Positions 23,291-34,475 of a stretch of DNA of 64,000 nucleotides are shown here, piece by piece. The notes under the pieces were generated by a model. It saw only the letters and a program-made list of their open reading frames with translations. It made no database searches and was not told the DNA's origin. The position numbers and the translations under genes are program-made. This DNA comes from Haliclystus octoradiatus (taxonomy: Eukaryota; Cnidaria; Staurozoa; Stauromedusae; Haliclystidae): contig OU744447.1 in the NCBI GenBank assembly GCA_916610825.1, positions 12,693,751 to 12,757,750 on the forward strand, written 5' to 3'. How positions within the stretch are numbered: the stretch's first letter is position 1; the number at the start of each line of letters is the position of its first letter.

Positions 23291-23859
23291 ACGCGTTTGC
23301 TCAGCTACATTCTGAATTAATTCTCCCTTGTACGAAATATTTGTGACAGGTATATATTGAGCATATGCGTATGCGTTTAGCTAGACTAATTTTACTAGTG
23401 ATTATGTTAGACAGCAGTTTCATAACATAGACCTTAATTGTAGATCCTACATTGATAATCGAAGTTGAATAGTTAGAATAAGCATAAATTATATTAGTAA
23501 AATGTTGAACTATATACCTTATATGATTTAACTTTCAATAATAAATCAAAGATATAGGCATAGACATGTCAGTTAAATCGACGCAAAGGGGTACGAGAAA
23601 ATAATTATTTGATAATTCTCATTTCTTCGTATGAAATTTGCAGAATATAAGTCATCATTTGGTTGGCATTATCAAACCATGTTTACATAATGGCTACAAT
23701 TTCTATTAATGTCCAACATCTTCCATCTAATTGCAGGATCACTGATCTTGATCACAAACAGACTGGTCACCAGGCCACGTGCTATATTTGAATTAATTGT
23801 TATGAAATATTTTGGTTTCGCAGTATGCATGTTACTATCTATATTTAGCAGGATTTTTG

Positions 23860-26800
23860 ATGATGATTAATAATTGGTTGTTATGTGTTTTTATTTCCGT
23901 ATTTCCTGTTGTATTGGCTACAGGAGCCAAGATAAGGTACGAATATTATTGACATCATCAAAGGGCTTCACAGCAATGCTATTACAACATTATACATTGC
24001 CGAGATAAAGAATCTATAGACAGAGATTAATAAATCAATTACATTTGTTTAGAAATAGTTCTCTTTTTACATCTTAAGACTATCTATAGAGTAAGCTTTG
24101 TGTTGCAGTTCAGTTTATTCCCTGTGCTAAAATCCATCATAATGGCATTGATTGGGTTACATTTTCTGACTTTCGATTCGACTCTATCAGCTACATGCAT
24201 TTCTTTAGGCATCTATACCAGCAAGCAAAGAACTATCTGATATAACGACTTATTACCAAGTAATCTGTATGCATATTTCTCTCTCCAGGAAGCATGATGG
24301 ATTGCACAGCATTGGAAGTAAACGTGTTGTCAATGGAAAAGTTGGAGATATCACTGATTGGCCATTTCTAGTTTACCTAAATTACCAGCAGCCAATTGCT
24401 GAACGAAAGATATGTGCTGGTGTGCTATTAAATCCATTATGGGTATTAACTGCTGCACAATGTGTCTACCAAATCATTGACCGTCCTGATTACCTCACTG
24501 TTGCTATAGGTGTGTATATGATTACGTTCGTTTTATCACCCTTGATGCCTTGCTGTAGTATGGAGGCAACACGATTGCGCTTCGACGGGTTGTTAAAATA
24601 GAACTTTGACAGAATAACCATAAAAAGTTTCATATCATGAATGAGATACCCAAAAGTGTTTACAAAGGAGGTTTTACCCTAATGAAAATGAGAGAAAAGC
24701 TGGGTTGAGTAAAAATACAGGTTGGAAACAGTATAACTCATAAAATGTTGATGATGAAGAATACACATTTTTTTGAATTTCCCCTCTATTTCTTGATCGT
24801 CCCGCGCAGTATCAAAAGTATGGAAATAGCCATCCGAGTGATGCAGTTAATTGCAGAGAGGGTAGTTAATAATAGCAATTTCATATAGCTCAATCAAATT
24901 TTGGATGTGTAATGCAGTTTACTTGCTACATTTCATCATTACTTTTGTTAGTAGTTTTCAGCATGTTTTCTGTAATAATTTGCAAATGGAGCAATAAGGA
25001 CAAATCTCAGGGGCCAAACTCCTTCAGGCTTATGTAAGAAATAATACGTCGAAATGCACATCTGGCCTTATGTAGCATGTCCAATCCAGATCCGAAATGG
25101 GAGCGACTCCATCTATGCACAGGAAATATTGATTTCTTGCAAGAATATTTTGCTTATATCATCTTCAAAGTATTCTTGCAATAATTAAAACTTCCCTGTG
25201 TTACCACATACCCCGGGGATTTCTTCTGTAATTTTTTACTGTGATGTACCATTTTGAACATAGAGGAAAACTGTAAAAGTTCACAGCAAATGAGAATGAA
25301 GAACCAAAAATTTCATGATTTTACGAGCTAAACAAGCAAAAACTTTGGAAAATCTCTAAATTGACAACGAAAATTTTCAAAAGAATCTGGAAAAGCACCC
25401 CTTAAAAATGACGCTTCCACGTACAGACGATGTATGGAAGTGCCCCCGGGTCTCATAAGTGATTGTTTATTCTTCAGAATTACTGATCATATATGTAATT
25501 ATTATAGGCAGAAATAACCGCTCTGCTGTTTACGATGATCAAAATTATACAGTAACAAAGATCATACCAAAGGCAGAATATATGTATCGTATGAAAGCAT
25601 TATACAATGGCAAGAACATGGCAAGTGTACTAAATGGACCAATCAGAATTGGAGAAGGGTTGCTAAATGATGATATAGCATTATTAAAACTAAATAGATC
25701 TGCATCTGACATTTCCATTCAAAGTAAGCTGATATTGTCTGCAGAATGGCAAGAAAGAGATGGGAAAGGGACAACAAACTGCCAGATTGCAGGTAAAACA
25801 CAGCAGCACACAAATGTATCGTCAAATGTAAAATGATCCACTTATGTATGATAGATTTCCTTGTAATATTTTGAATGTATAACAAACTAGATGATCACAC
25901 TGAAGTTATTTGATGGTCGTGTATAGGGTAGCTAAGAAAATTCAAAAGACTCATTACTTATTATTGCTCAACAAAAACAGATAAAAAGTATGCATAACAA
26001 ATAATAACGCGGATCGTCATAAACTTCAATGTAAGATATATATGATCATGCTCCATATATGCACAAGGCAATCTTCTAAAAATGTTTTGAAGCACTGTTC
26101 TTGTTAGTCTGGGTTCCAAGCTGTGTAAACCCAGTAGTAACGTTTCTTTAGGACAATAATTAGTGATTTTAAACGTTCAAAGGAATAATCTCAGAAACAC
26201 GACCGTAACTATATGCTTTTACCGGTGGAAGGGGTTGTCGATTTTTCCCTACGAGATTGGCATTTCACTTTTATTTGAACACACCTCCACAACCCCATGA
26301 TTCATCAATGACTTGCTTTTTGTAGATTCTATCCTTCTTTTATCCCTTTTCTAGGCTGGGGGCACACCTTACCGGTCGCGAATACATTTGATCTTTGCAA
26401 ACAGAACTTTGCTTCTATCTCAGAAACACAAACGTAACTATATGCTTCTTACCGGTGGAGGAGGTTGTCGATTCCCTACGAGATTGGCATTTTGTCGTCT
26501 CGAAATTGCCCGAAATATGAGTCAAAACTTTTATTTGAACACACCTCCACACCCCCATGATTCATCAATGACTTGCTTTTTGTAGATTCCATTCTTATTT
26601 TTTCCTTTTTCTAGGCTGGGGGCACACCTTACCGGTCGCGAATACATTTGACCTTTGCAAACAGAACTTTGCTCCTCCTTTACATTTCAGTGTAATCTCA
26701 GTGCCATTTATTAGCAACGCAGAATGTAAATTGAAGATTAAGCATGTAAATCCAAAGGACATTACAGATCATGTGATATGTTACGGTGGTAATTCATTGT

Positions 26801-26994
26801 CTCGATGTAACGAAACAGTTTCAAGAGGAGATGCTGGTTCGCCTGTGGTATGTAAGGGGAGCAACGGTCTTAAGACATTATATGGTATTGTAATGTATGG
26901 AGAAAGTCTTTGTCGGCCTGGTAAAGATTATTCGATAGCAACTAATGTAGCCAAATATTTTAGTTGGATAAAAGAAATTATAGCAGAGAATTAA
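23860..26994 (+). CDS. Secreted serine protease homolog, catalytically dead
   Basis: Four exons join in phase: 23860-23936, 24289-24509, 25508-25792 and 26615-26994, giving 320 residues. A signal peptide (MMINNWLLCVFISVFPVVLA) is followed by a short propeptide and a typical activation site, KRVVNG (cleavage after Arg38). The chymotrypsin fold is evident: WVLTAAQC at 77-84, DDIALLKL at 154-161, CQIAGWG at 191-197 and RGDAGSPVVC at 265-274. The catalytic His is replaced by Gln83 and the catalytic Ser by Ala268; Asp155 remains. The protein should therefore not hydrolyse peptides. Such pseudoproteases in other animals act as binding or cofactor proteins in immunity and clotting; that role here is only inference. 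All splice sites are GT-AG. Exon phases equal those of the minus-strand paralog. The last exon has a duplicated acceptor upstream. The ATG at 23860 is followed at once by a second ATG, and either fits the signal peptide. Confidence 0.88.
24566..25450 (+). mobile_element. CCCGGGGG-family element (copy 4), diverged and enlarged
   Basis: The left end has TATGGAGGCAACACGATTGC followed by GCTTCGACGGG, ACCATAAAAAG and a GAGATACCCAAAAG word. The right end is GTATGGAAGTGCCCCCGGG. Both ends resemble the family, but the interior is longer and includes a small CACAGGAAA...TTCCCTGTG element at 25119-25200. It lies in the intron between exons 24509 and 25508 of the pseudoprotease gene. Confidence 0.45.
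26191..26673 (+). repeat. Tandem duplication of the last intron's end and start of the last exon
   Basis: Copy 1 is 26191-26419 and copy 2 is 26420 to about 26673. Both run TCAGAAACAC, ACCGGTGGA, GGTTGTCGAT, CTACGAGATTGGCATTT, the TTTATTTGAACACACCTCCA word and CATGATTCATCAATGACTTG. Both then have the acceptor TTTCTAG and about 65 bp of exon (GCTGGGGGCACACCTTACCG). Copy 2 has about 30 extra bases after GGCATTT. In copy 1 the exon frame meets a TAA stop at 26435-26437. Confidence 0.9.
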
Positions 26995-27138
26995 ACAATA
27001 TAGTATTTACGTATGGATCTGCTTTATCAAAGAAAATGGCAATTTCTTGGTCGTCCGTTAAAGGAAAAAAAATTATTTTCATAAATAATTGAATTGTTTA
27101 TTAGCGTATCATTGAAAATGCATGTGTAATTCCTACAA

Positions 27139-27144
27139 AATAAA
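27139..27144 (+). terminator. Poly(A) signal AATAAA of the pseudoprotease gene
   Basis: This is a canonical hexamer 145 nt after the stop codon of the plus-strand gene. Confidence 0.6.
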
Positions 27145-28220
27145 CTACTTTGTGAGCAATCGTATAAGTCAAGGCAAAATGAACGATGATAGACCAAGAT
27201 GTTCCAATCTAGCTCCCAGTTACAACCTTTAAATTATGCTCAACGTTAATACGAACTCAATATTCAAGCAAAGGGAAACACCCTATATATTACCCTCAAT
27301 ATACACAATTACAGTCAGTCCAAACTGGTCCAAACTGAACATTTATCTTATCCGAGCCATGGAAAAGCAATGTCTTTAGCCTGTATATATTTTTTTATGA
27401 TTTGGTCGATATAAAATTCTATTCTATAATATAATGTAATAATAAACTACGAAAATTATAAACGAAACAAAACGAAAATATTCTATAATATATCAGTCAA
27501 TCAGAATTGAGAACACATTAGAACTATAACACATCATGTCGTAATACCAATTATGCATGGCAATGATGGTAATGATTATGAATATAGAATATAAGTTTTT
27601 ATTGTATTTTATCTTAAAATATTTCATTATAAATGAATTATGAATGTAAAATATTAATGTATTCAGATAGAGCTTAGAAGTTGAAAAAACATATACAGTA
27701 TATATATTGTTTGTGATCGTGTATAGGTAGGCCTAGGTATTTAACTAATATTCAAGGAATGTTAAATCTAACCATTTAGAATAATTTAGTCTGAATAGAT
27801 TATTGAGCTATGTGATTTTTTATCCGTAGCTCTTATATTGTGTATAGTTCTGTAAAGTGATAGAAATAAACCCCATATATATGACTGTGCTACTCATTTA
27901 TATATACAGATAATGTCTTCCATTTTATTAATGGCTATTTTACATCCTGAAAGACTGAAAGGATAAAGAAACATATTAGATAATGGAAAAGTAATCATTA
28001 TTGATTAATATGTTTGCATGCCAAAATCTATAAGTTTATTTTAACTTTAGCAGCAGTGAACCAAGTATCTTGAAATAATGATATTCAGCAGTCTAGATCT
28101 TTAATTTTGTCGTGTAGTTCCCGCACTTTGTGTCAGTATAAGATTGAAGCTATAGTAGGTAATAGTTATAAGTATATAGTAATTGAGATAATGTATTATC
28201 ATATCAGTATTCCAACCTCC
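27145..28220. other. AT-rich intergenic sequence
   Basis: Nothing was recognised apart from A/T-rich low-complexity stretches. Confidence 0.35.
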
Positions 28221-28226
28221 TTTATT
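28221..28226 (-). terminator. Poly(A) signal AATAAA of the small secreted-protein gene
   Basis: Minus-strand AATAAA, about 176 nt beyond the predicted stop of the gene at 28402-29232. Confidence 0.4.
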
Positions 28227-28401
28227 TTTATGCAGAACCATTTTAGCAAACCAATGCAAACGAGGAGCTGCTGCAAAATGCTCAGTTTGGTAACGAAACA
28301 AAACAAAATGACACACTGTGGGATAAATTCAATCTGAAAATATTCCTGATTCATTTTTGAAATCCATGCATGAGAATCCACAAACGTCGGTGTTCCAATA
28401 A

Positions 28402-29232
28402 TCAACCCCTTGCATTGACAGTTGAAGTCTCATGGGCTAATGTTGCATATGATTTTCCATAAATACCACGTGGTTGAGATGGATTTATTGATAGACTGGG
28501 ATCTAATTCAATTGAATTAATTTGAATATCACGATGAAGCATCTGTGTTGAGTTCATACAAGGCTGACTCGCGTTAAAATGTAATGTAAATGAGGCATTG
28601 ATCATGACGTCATGTGAACTATTCCTTTGCTTCATTTGATTGGTGGGATTGATTGTTGCTTGACAGTCGGGTGTAAGACTTGTGGTGTTTACCAGGCAAA
28701 TTGAAACTGCAACATATAGATACAATAATAATGAAATACATGCAAAACTTGGACATTTGGCAGAAAGAAAGCTATGAAAAAAAAAGATGTTTCTGAATTG
28801 TATTGTTCGCACACCAAAGCACTTCGTTTATAGCGACATAGGTTCAAAATAAAAACTTCGGTCTACCGCGAGAACCTTACTCCCTGAATCCACCTACATG
28901 TAATACGTCTCTAAAAATTTATACGGTCAAGCCAGATCAATGTAACGAAGGGCACTTTCAAGTAGTAGTACTCTATAAAAATGTACGGTTCATATAGAAT
29001 CATCATCATAAATTTAGCAATATAGCCATTCGCATTCCAATTCTGCTATATTTTCACAGTATAGTAAATCGTACTTTGATATTTGTAAGTTTAAAACAAC
29101 AGCTCATATTATTTGCGGTAACGTTTTCAGCGTATAAGCATTGAATACATTATCTCAGTATTTGAATTACTAACCATATACAAATGCGAGTGCTTTGATG
29201 AATATATTTGAAAAATAGGTTTCAATCTCCAT
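28402..29232 (-). CDS. Small secreted, N-glycosylation-rich protein (unknown family)
   Basis: Two exons fit in phase: 29232-29175 and 28706-28402 (stop TGA), 120 residues. The donor is GTTAGT and the acceptor TATGTTGCAG. Exon 1 plus the start of exon 2 make a plausible signal peptide: MEIETYFSNIFIKALAFVY, then VSICLV. The mature part has five N-x-S/T sequons (NTT, NSS, NAS, NAS, NST) and only two Cys beyond the signal. It also has a hydrophobic-alternating stretch VMINASFTLHF that looks like a beta strand. No transmembrane segment follows. I do not recognise the family. The TGA might be read through into a further intron if a donor was missed, so the C-terminus is less certain than the start. 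An open frame on the opposite side (29843-30061, plus) shares a weak S-S-H...T-L pattern. Confidence 0.55.
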
Positions 29233-29842
29233 TGTCCTGCTTGCAAACTTATATTGAATGAAATTTTCTTTATTTATTAACCTGTTTCAACGAAAAGCAC
29301 ATGGATGGTTGATCTGTAATTGACTAACGGTCAGAGGTCAAAACTGGGTCAGAAATCAGAAAGCCATAATCAAAGATGGTGGCTAGTTTTGTCAAAAATA
29401 GTCCCGTGAAATGAGAATTTGAAATCATTAAAAGGGGAATTTTGTTCCGACATTCTTAAAATATGTTCTGCTCAAAAAGATATATAAAATCAATTATTCT
29501 AAGCGAAATGGGTTAAATTACGAAAAAATAATTGCAGCTTTCCTTTGAAGGAATTATTTGTCTTCTTAGGTTGAAAATCACGGTCTCAGAAAATTAAGCC
29601 GGTGATTTCTACGAACGGGAATTGGGCAATTTAGACATGCCTGGAAGGTGACTTTGGAGAAATTCCTTCCGTGATCCGAGAATTGCACCCTCTAGTATTC
29701 CCCCTTGTAATGACGCACGTAAATAAATAGCTAGCCTCATTCCATATCCCAGCCCTCGTTGGCTCTGGGTTGCAGTGGTGATATAACTAAATGAAAAGCC
29801 ACAAGGAACCCTTAATTGTCTCTCGATTTCCATTTTATTGCA

Positions 29843-30061
29843 GTGAACTATTATCAACGTATGCAAAAACATGAAGGAGTGATCAACGATCGATTGACTC
29901 AAGGGCTTGAATCCAGCCATGCAATAAATATTATAGGTTACACGTTGAATGTGACTTTCGAGACACAAAAGGTGGGAAAGTTTTATAAGAATTACCAATA
30001 CAGCTCCGCAACTGATGCAACTCTGAATGTGAACACCTACTCCGTATTTCTGCATTGTTAG
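29843..30061 (+). CDS. Possible terminal exon of an unrecognised gene
   Basis: It follows a good acceptor (CATTTTATTGCAG) and stays open to TAG at 30059-30061, giving about 72 residues in phase 1. It contains LESSHAINIIGYTLNVTF and NYQYSSATDATLNVNTYSVF, which look like extracellular beta-rich sequence with one N-glycosylation site. No upstream exon with a signal peptide was found. The word pattern SSH...TL resembles the minus-strand gene at 28402-29232, so it might be a diverged paralog. It may also be chance. Confidence 0.25.
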   Translation: MNYYQRMQKHEGVINDRLTQGLESSHAINIIGYTLNVTFETQKVGKFYKNYQYSSATDATLNVNTYSVFLHC

Positions 30062-30781
30062 ATCCGGGATTAGGTCTTTTTAAATCTTCGTTTGAATGAA
30101 GCATATTCAATGAATTAGATTCACAAACAAGAAAGGGTGACAATAACATAAACTCCATAGAGTATAATAGCAATGAAATCTTTTGACCACCCACATCACA
30201 CATGTGCACACATATAAATTATAGACAAATACATGACATATCATAATCAAGCTTATTACTGACAAAGCCTTGTTCACTTTTCACTGTCACACAAGTATTA
30301 GAGTCTCCACAGTGAAATATTACTTGATTATTTGAGTTGTCTAGCTACAGCTAACAAGCTTATACTCTCTGATACTACCAGTCACTAGTAAATATAAGTC
30401 TTGTAAATTTATTTTGTCATTTCTTCATCATCTTATCAATTTTTAAGGGGAGTCCCTTCCATTTAATCGGATTAAACATTTCAATCCAATCATCTAAATA
30501 GCCGCTTATGCATATTCAATGATGTGTAGCTGTCCTACAGCTTATTCAATTTCCAAACAATCTTATCTGCTTATATCGTTATCTATATATATATAGTCAA
30601 TACAATCCTGTCACCACATTCTATTTATCATTCAAGGTAAATTCGACGATAAGATAATTCGATTTGATACAGTAGATCTAGCACATGATCAATGCGATCA
30701 GATCATCAGCTGCTTCAACCAATACAAACGAAGATTTCCATTTCTATATATATCACATATACAATTTTACATATGAATCTA
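30062..30781. other. Intergenic; no feature seen
   Basis: No coding frame or repeat structure was recognised. Confidence 0.3.
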
Positions 30782-31312
30782 TCCGGGGGGTGTAGCAATA
30801 CTCTAAATGACAGTCATACGTGCCCGGCCACATCCCGTAAACGCCTAATTTTGTCGTCCGACCATATTTTTCTATACTGGGACGTTCAAATATTAGGGGT
30901 ACCTTTTTCAAAATTCAGACAAAGGTTTTGGGTATATGCTTTAACAGAAAAAAGTTTGGGGAGTTATAAATTTTGTAGCCTAGCTCCACAAGGCCCACTA
31001 TTTCGCTGCATTCATTCTATACCAAGCGGCGGCAGATAAAGTGAAGTACAGGGGCATGTGGCATAGGTCTATGAATTTTATCTTTAGCGTTTTGCTCAAA
31101 TTTTTATTTTCTCATTTTTTTTAGGGTAATACATCATTTAAAAAAAATTATCTTGGGCGGTATCTTTTTCATGATCTGAAGCAGTTCTATGGCCATCCTT
31201 CCAAAGTTCTATTTGAAGTTTGAACCATAGAGGTATAAGTACCTTATATAAGTATCTTATACCTCTATGGTTTGAACAACACCATCGAAGCGCAATGGAA
31301 GTTACCCCCGGA
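30782..31312 (+). mobile_element. CCCGGGGG-ended element (copy 5) with nested palindrome
   Basis: It begins TCCGGGGGGTGTAGCAATAC and ends CGCAATGGAAGTTACCCCCGGA's last 20 bases. The interior GGGACGTTCAAATATTAG, GGTACCTTTTTCAAAATTCA and CTATGGCCATCC words match copies 2 and 3. At 31225-31270 a 46-bp near-perfect palindrome interrupts it. Confidence 0.7.
31225..31270. mobile_element. 46-bp palindromic insertion with 6-bp duplication
   Basis: It starts CCATAGAGGTATAAG and ends CTTATACCTCTATGG, 15-bp perfect arms around a short A/T spacer. It is flanked by TTTGAA on both sides (31219-31224 and 31271-31276). The related element at 22085-22407 lacks this block, so it looks like a tiny insertion. 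Confidence 0.65.
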
Positions 31313-32360
31313 ACTGCTATCAATAATTCTTTGCAATGGAATGACCTTTATTACATTTAAATGCGTCTAATTTAATATTAGTCTAATATCTGTGTATGAC
31401 CGATCCAGGTATATACATCAGAGACAGATTAGAACACTAGTTCAGCGCCATTATATAATATATATACCAAAGGGATTTTTATCGCTGCTCCCCAAATGAA
31501 TTGATCTCTATCTCTACATAATCCGTCTCTATCATATTCTGATCGCCTTATTATGTTCCACCATAATATTAGAATTACGCTATGTCACATTTGACTTATG
31601 CATGTCATATAAAATTATTAATGGACCCATTCAGATACAGATGCCTACAAGAGTATTTTGTGTGCCATCAAGTAAACACGAGGCAAAACATAGTTAAAAG
31701 ATGAATGTCCAAAATAATTTTTGTTTCCATAGAACAATATTAAAAAATGGAATTTTTCTTTCTGAATATTTGATGAACTGGAAACTTATTAATTTCTTCT
31801 AAAACTTATTTGTGAAAATAAAGACTTACAGGGGTCTGACGAGGAATTTCGTTTTTTAACTAATTGTCTTCATTTCAATATTCCTACATGGGATGAGACG
31901 TGTATTGTATTTTCTAAATACTGTTTCCACCGTCAGTCGTGGATACTTGATACTATAGTACAGATAAAACATACACTCACTGTTGATGAATGGAAATGTC
32001 CACTTCATTTTATTTGCCTTTCAGATTTATTTTACAAATATATCACATCACAAATTACTGTCTTTTTGACCCTGTGAATGTAGACGTCTACGTTCGTCAA
32101 TTGTTTCTATTCTATATTTACAAGCAAATCAAATATGAAATAACAATCAAACGATACTTCTTTTTATCTTATAAATAGATGATTACGATGGATATCTAAC
32201 AAACGATGATAGCATAACCATCAATAATTGCTTTGTATATTCATTGTGTGAATTGAGAATTGGATTAACTGATTCATCCGTTTACTAGTGTCAGCTATAT
32301 GTATATCTATAATTACCTAACCAAAAATTCCGCAACAAAATCAGGGACGAAAATTTAATA
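31313..32360. other. Intergenic; no feature seen
   Basis: AT-rich; no gene recognised. Confidence 0.3.
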
Positions 32361-32366
32361 TTGCTC

Positions 32367-32440
32367 AAAAATTCTGACTGGCAAATAAAGGGAAGTAAAC
32401 TTCCACTTACATAACCACATTATCATAAAACGCATCATGC

Positions 32441-32486
<46 letters not shown>

Positions 32487-32552
32487 GATTTATTTGTCAA
32501 AAATTCTGACTGGCAAATAAAGGGAAGTAATCTTCCACTTACATAACCACAT
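32367..32552 (-). repeat. Two LINE-tail copies around a (GTT)n run
   Basis: The phrase GACTGGCAAATAAAGGGAAG followed by CTTCCACTTACATAACCACA occurs twice (about 32375-32420 and 32505-32551). A (TGT)n tract of about 45 bp lies between them at 32441-32486. On the minus strand this reads as a 3' tail, TTTATTTGCCAGTC, ending in (CAA)n. The same tail word occurs at 41905-41935 and, after a reverse transcriptase relic, at 44800-44850. Confidence 0.65.
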
Positions 32553-33324
32553 ACACTTACAAAAAAATGTTTTTCGCTCCCTGTGGAATTTTTGCGCCCA
32601 TTACATCCGCGACCGAGACTCACATTCATAATCCAAATATACCAACTTACGTGCCTTATTATTAGGCTGGGACCAGGGGAAATTATCCGGCTTACCCCGC
32701 CCTCTCGGCGGCCCTGATGCAGACCGTGAAATGATGAATTCATTTTTGATCGTAAGGTATAGCTAACGTGCCTGTAACAGCAAAAAATCACTGTAGGCAA
32801 CCAAATGCCTAATATCCTATAATACTTGAATAATCGAGATCACGAACCAGTATCATTTTTGATAGCATGAAACGAACAATTGTCCAATTAAAATCAAAGG
32901 TGGATCAAATATGCAGAAATTCATAATGCAGAAATTCAGAATTCGTTTGCATCTCGTTTACAACTTCAGCAGAATATTTGGCTTGTATCAAAAGTAGTCT
33001 GTTTCAATTTTTTTTGAGGTAAAAAAATTAATTTTGAACTTAGTCTCAATATGTTTTGAACAAAAAGGATTTTCCATGTCTATTATTTCCCAGTAATTTG
33101 GACCTTGAATTGAAAATTTGACTTTGTTTAATGAAAATTGAGAATTTAGTAATAAAATCTATATCTATATGATGTTTGAATCATTAAGCGTATTACAAAG
33201 AGCTTGAGCCGTATGAATTCCCAAGGTAGGTTCCTGGGGTTCCTGGAGGTACATAAGATGGAATCAAACTCCGCCTCCAGCATATCCATATTTGAACATG
33301 AGCCAGCCTGGAGTGACTGTCTTA

Positions 33325-33455
33325 CAAGGCAGGAGCAGGGACCGGGACCGGAGTCTAGGATAGATACAGTCTTCCAAGTGCTTCAGTATTGGAACCTTTT
33401 TCTGAATCAAAGTCTGAAAATTCTGACTTGGTACACCTCTGATTCCCGGTGGATT
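33325..33455 (+). mobile_element. Fragment of the CAGAGGTGTA hAT-like family
   Basis: It contains GGACCGGAGTCTAGGAT and, at the right end, GTCTGAAAATTCTGACTTGG and TACACCTCTG. These match the complete element at 42773-43123. Confidence 0.6.
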
Positions 33456-34270
33456 GAAATGGTAGAGCCGACATGATCAATTCAAGTTATGGAAAATAGG
33501 AACATTACACATTGTGGCACTACTGACTACAGCTCAAGCTGACCTTTATAACATGTAGCAGCGATACAGAGATAACGACGGGTGCAGCTTGGACTGTTTT
33601 ATCGGATATCCTAGTCGCACCTATATAATTGCAGGACAGTTATATGAATGCGAATGATGAAATTGAACGCAATGGAGGATTGTCAAAGTTTTGAAACGCA
33701 CCAGAGGAATTATAGAAAAACAGGTGTTGAGAGCCTACTGATGGTTCTTAAATAAATAATTGAGAATGTATATAAGTCTCACGACGCTGCCATTGGTTTC
33801 AACTAGTGCAAGAATATGAATACGCACTAGAAGTTAAGGTATTATAGGTTATACTGAGTTTATCGACAGTCAAATGATGATACTGTTACTGTTATACATT
33901 TCAATGGTCGGGTCAGGCATTGAAGCTAAGGTTCAATTGACTGGTCTTCAACTTTTTGGGTGTCATGATTATCAATTTCAACAGGGATTATTATCTGAGT
34001 CACTTGTAAACACTTCAATGATATCATTAGGCCCATCATTAAATGAATAATGTTAGCATTTTCAAACATTAGTCAATAACTATTTTTGGGATAGGGGATT
34101 GGGGATGACATTGACCATCTAAAACGACAAGGGGGACAGATTACGTCATACCACCCGCTTCTTAAGTAACGGAGATGATAAATGCATAATAATGGCCAAT
34201 AATGAGATATATTTAGCATGGTAAGGTAAATTATAAGATATTTAAGCTTTCAAGATAGAACAAAATTCTT
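33456..34270. other. Intergenic; no feature seen
   Basis: No gene or clear repeat was recognised. Confidence 0.3.
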
Positions 34271-34271
34271 T

Positions 34272-34475
34272 TCTTACTTATTTATTCAATTTGCGGCACG
34301 CCATTTCAACTTCGATTTTTATGGTGTTAAACGAAACCATTATAACGGTCATATTTTAAATTAATGTATAACTCCTAGTTATTTTGACGATATCCCACGT
34401 AATCAAGACTATAAAAATCGAAGTTGAAATGACATTGCAGGGCCGTAAATTAAATAATAATTACGAATAAAGGTT
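34272..34475. mobile_element. MITE-like inverted repeat
   Basis: The left arm has CAATTTGCGGCACGCC and CATTTCAACTTCGATTTTTA. The right arm has the inverse: TAAAAATCGAAGTTGAAATG and GCAGGGCCGTAAATTAAATA. The arms are about 45 bp and imperfect. Confidence 0.6.

Noticed and set aside
24269-24601. A single-exon protein from the ATG at 24269 through 24601
   Set aside because: The signal-peptide exon at 23860 and the donor at 24509 give a complete protease fold; the open frame beyond 24509 is intron.
26355-26437. First copy of the duplicated exon as the true last exon
   Set aside because: Its frame stops at once after the duplicated segment, while the second copy continues into a complete C-terminal half; kept as a possible alternative only.
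29609-30055. 148-residue minus-strand open frame
   Set aside because: No family motif, no splice-supported context and low-complexity composition; the plus-strand exon candidate overlaps and looks more protein-like.
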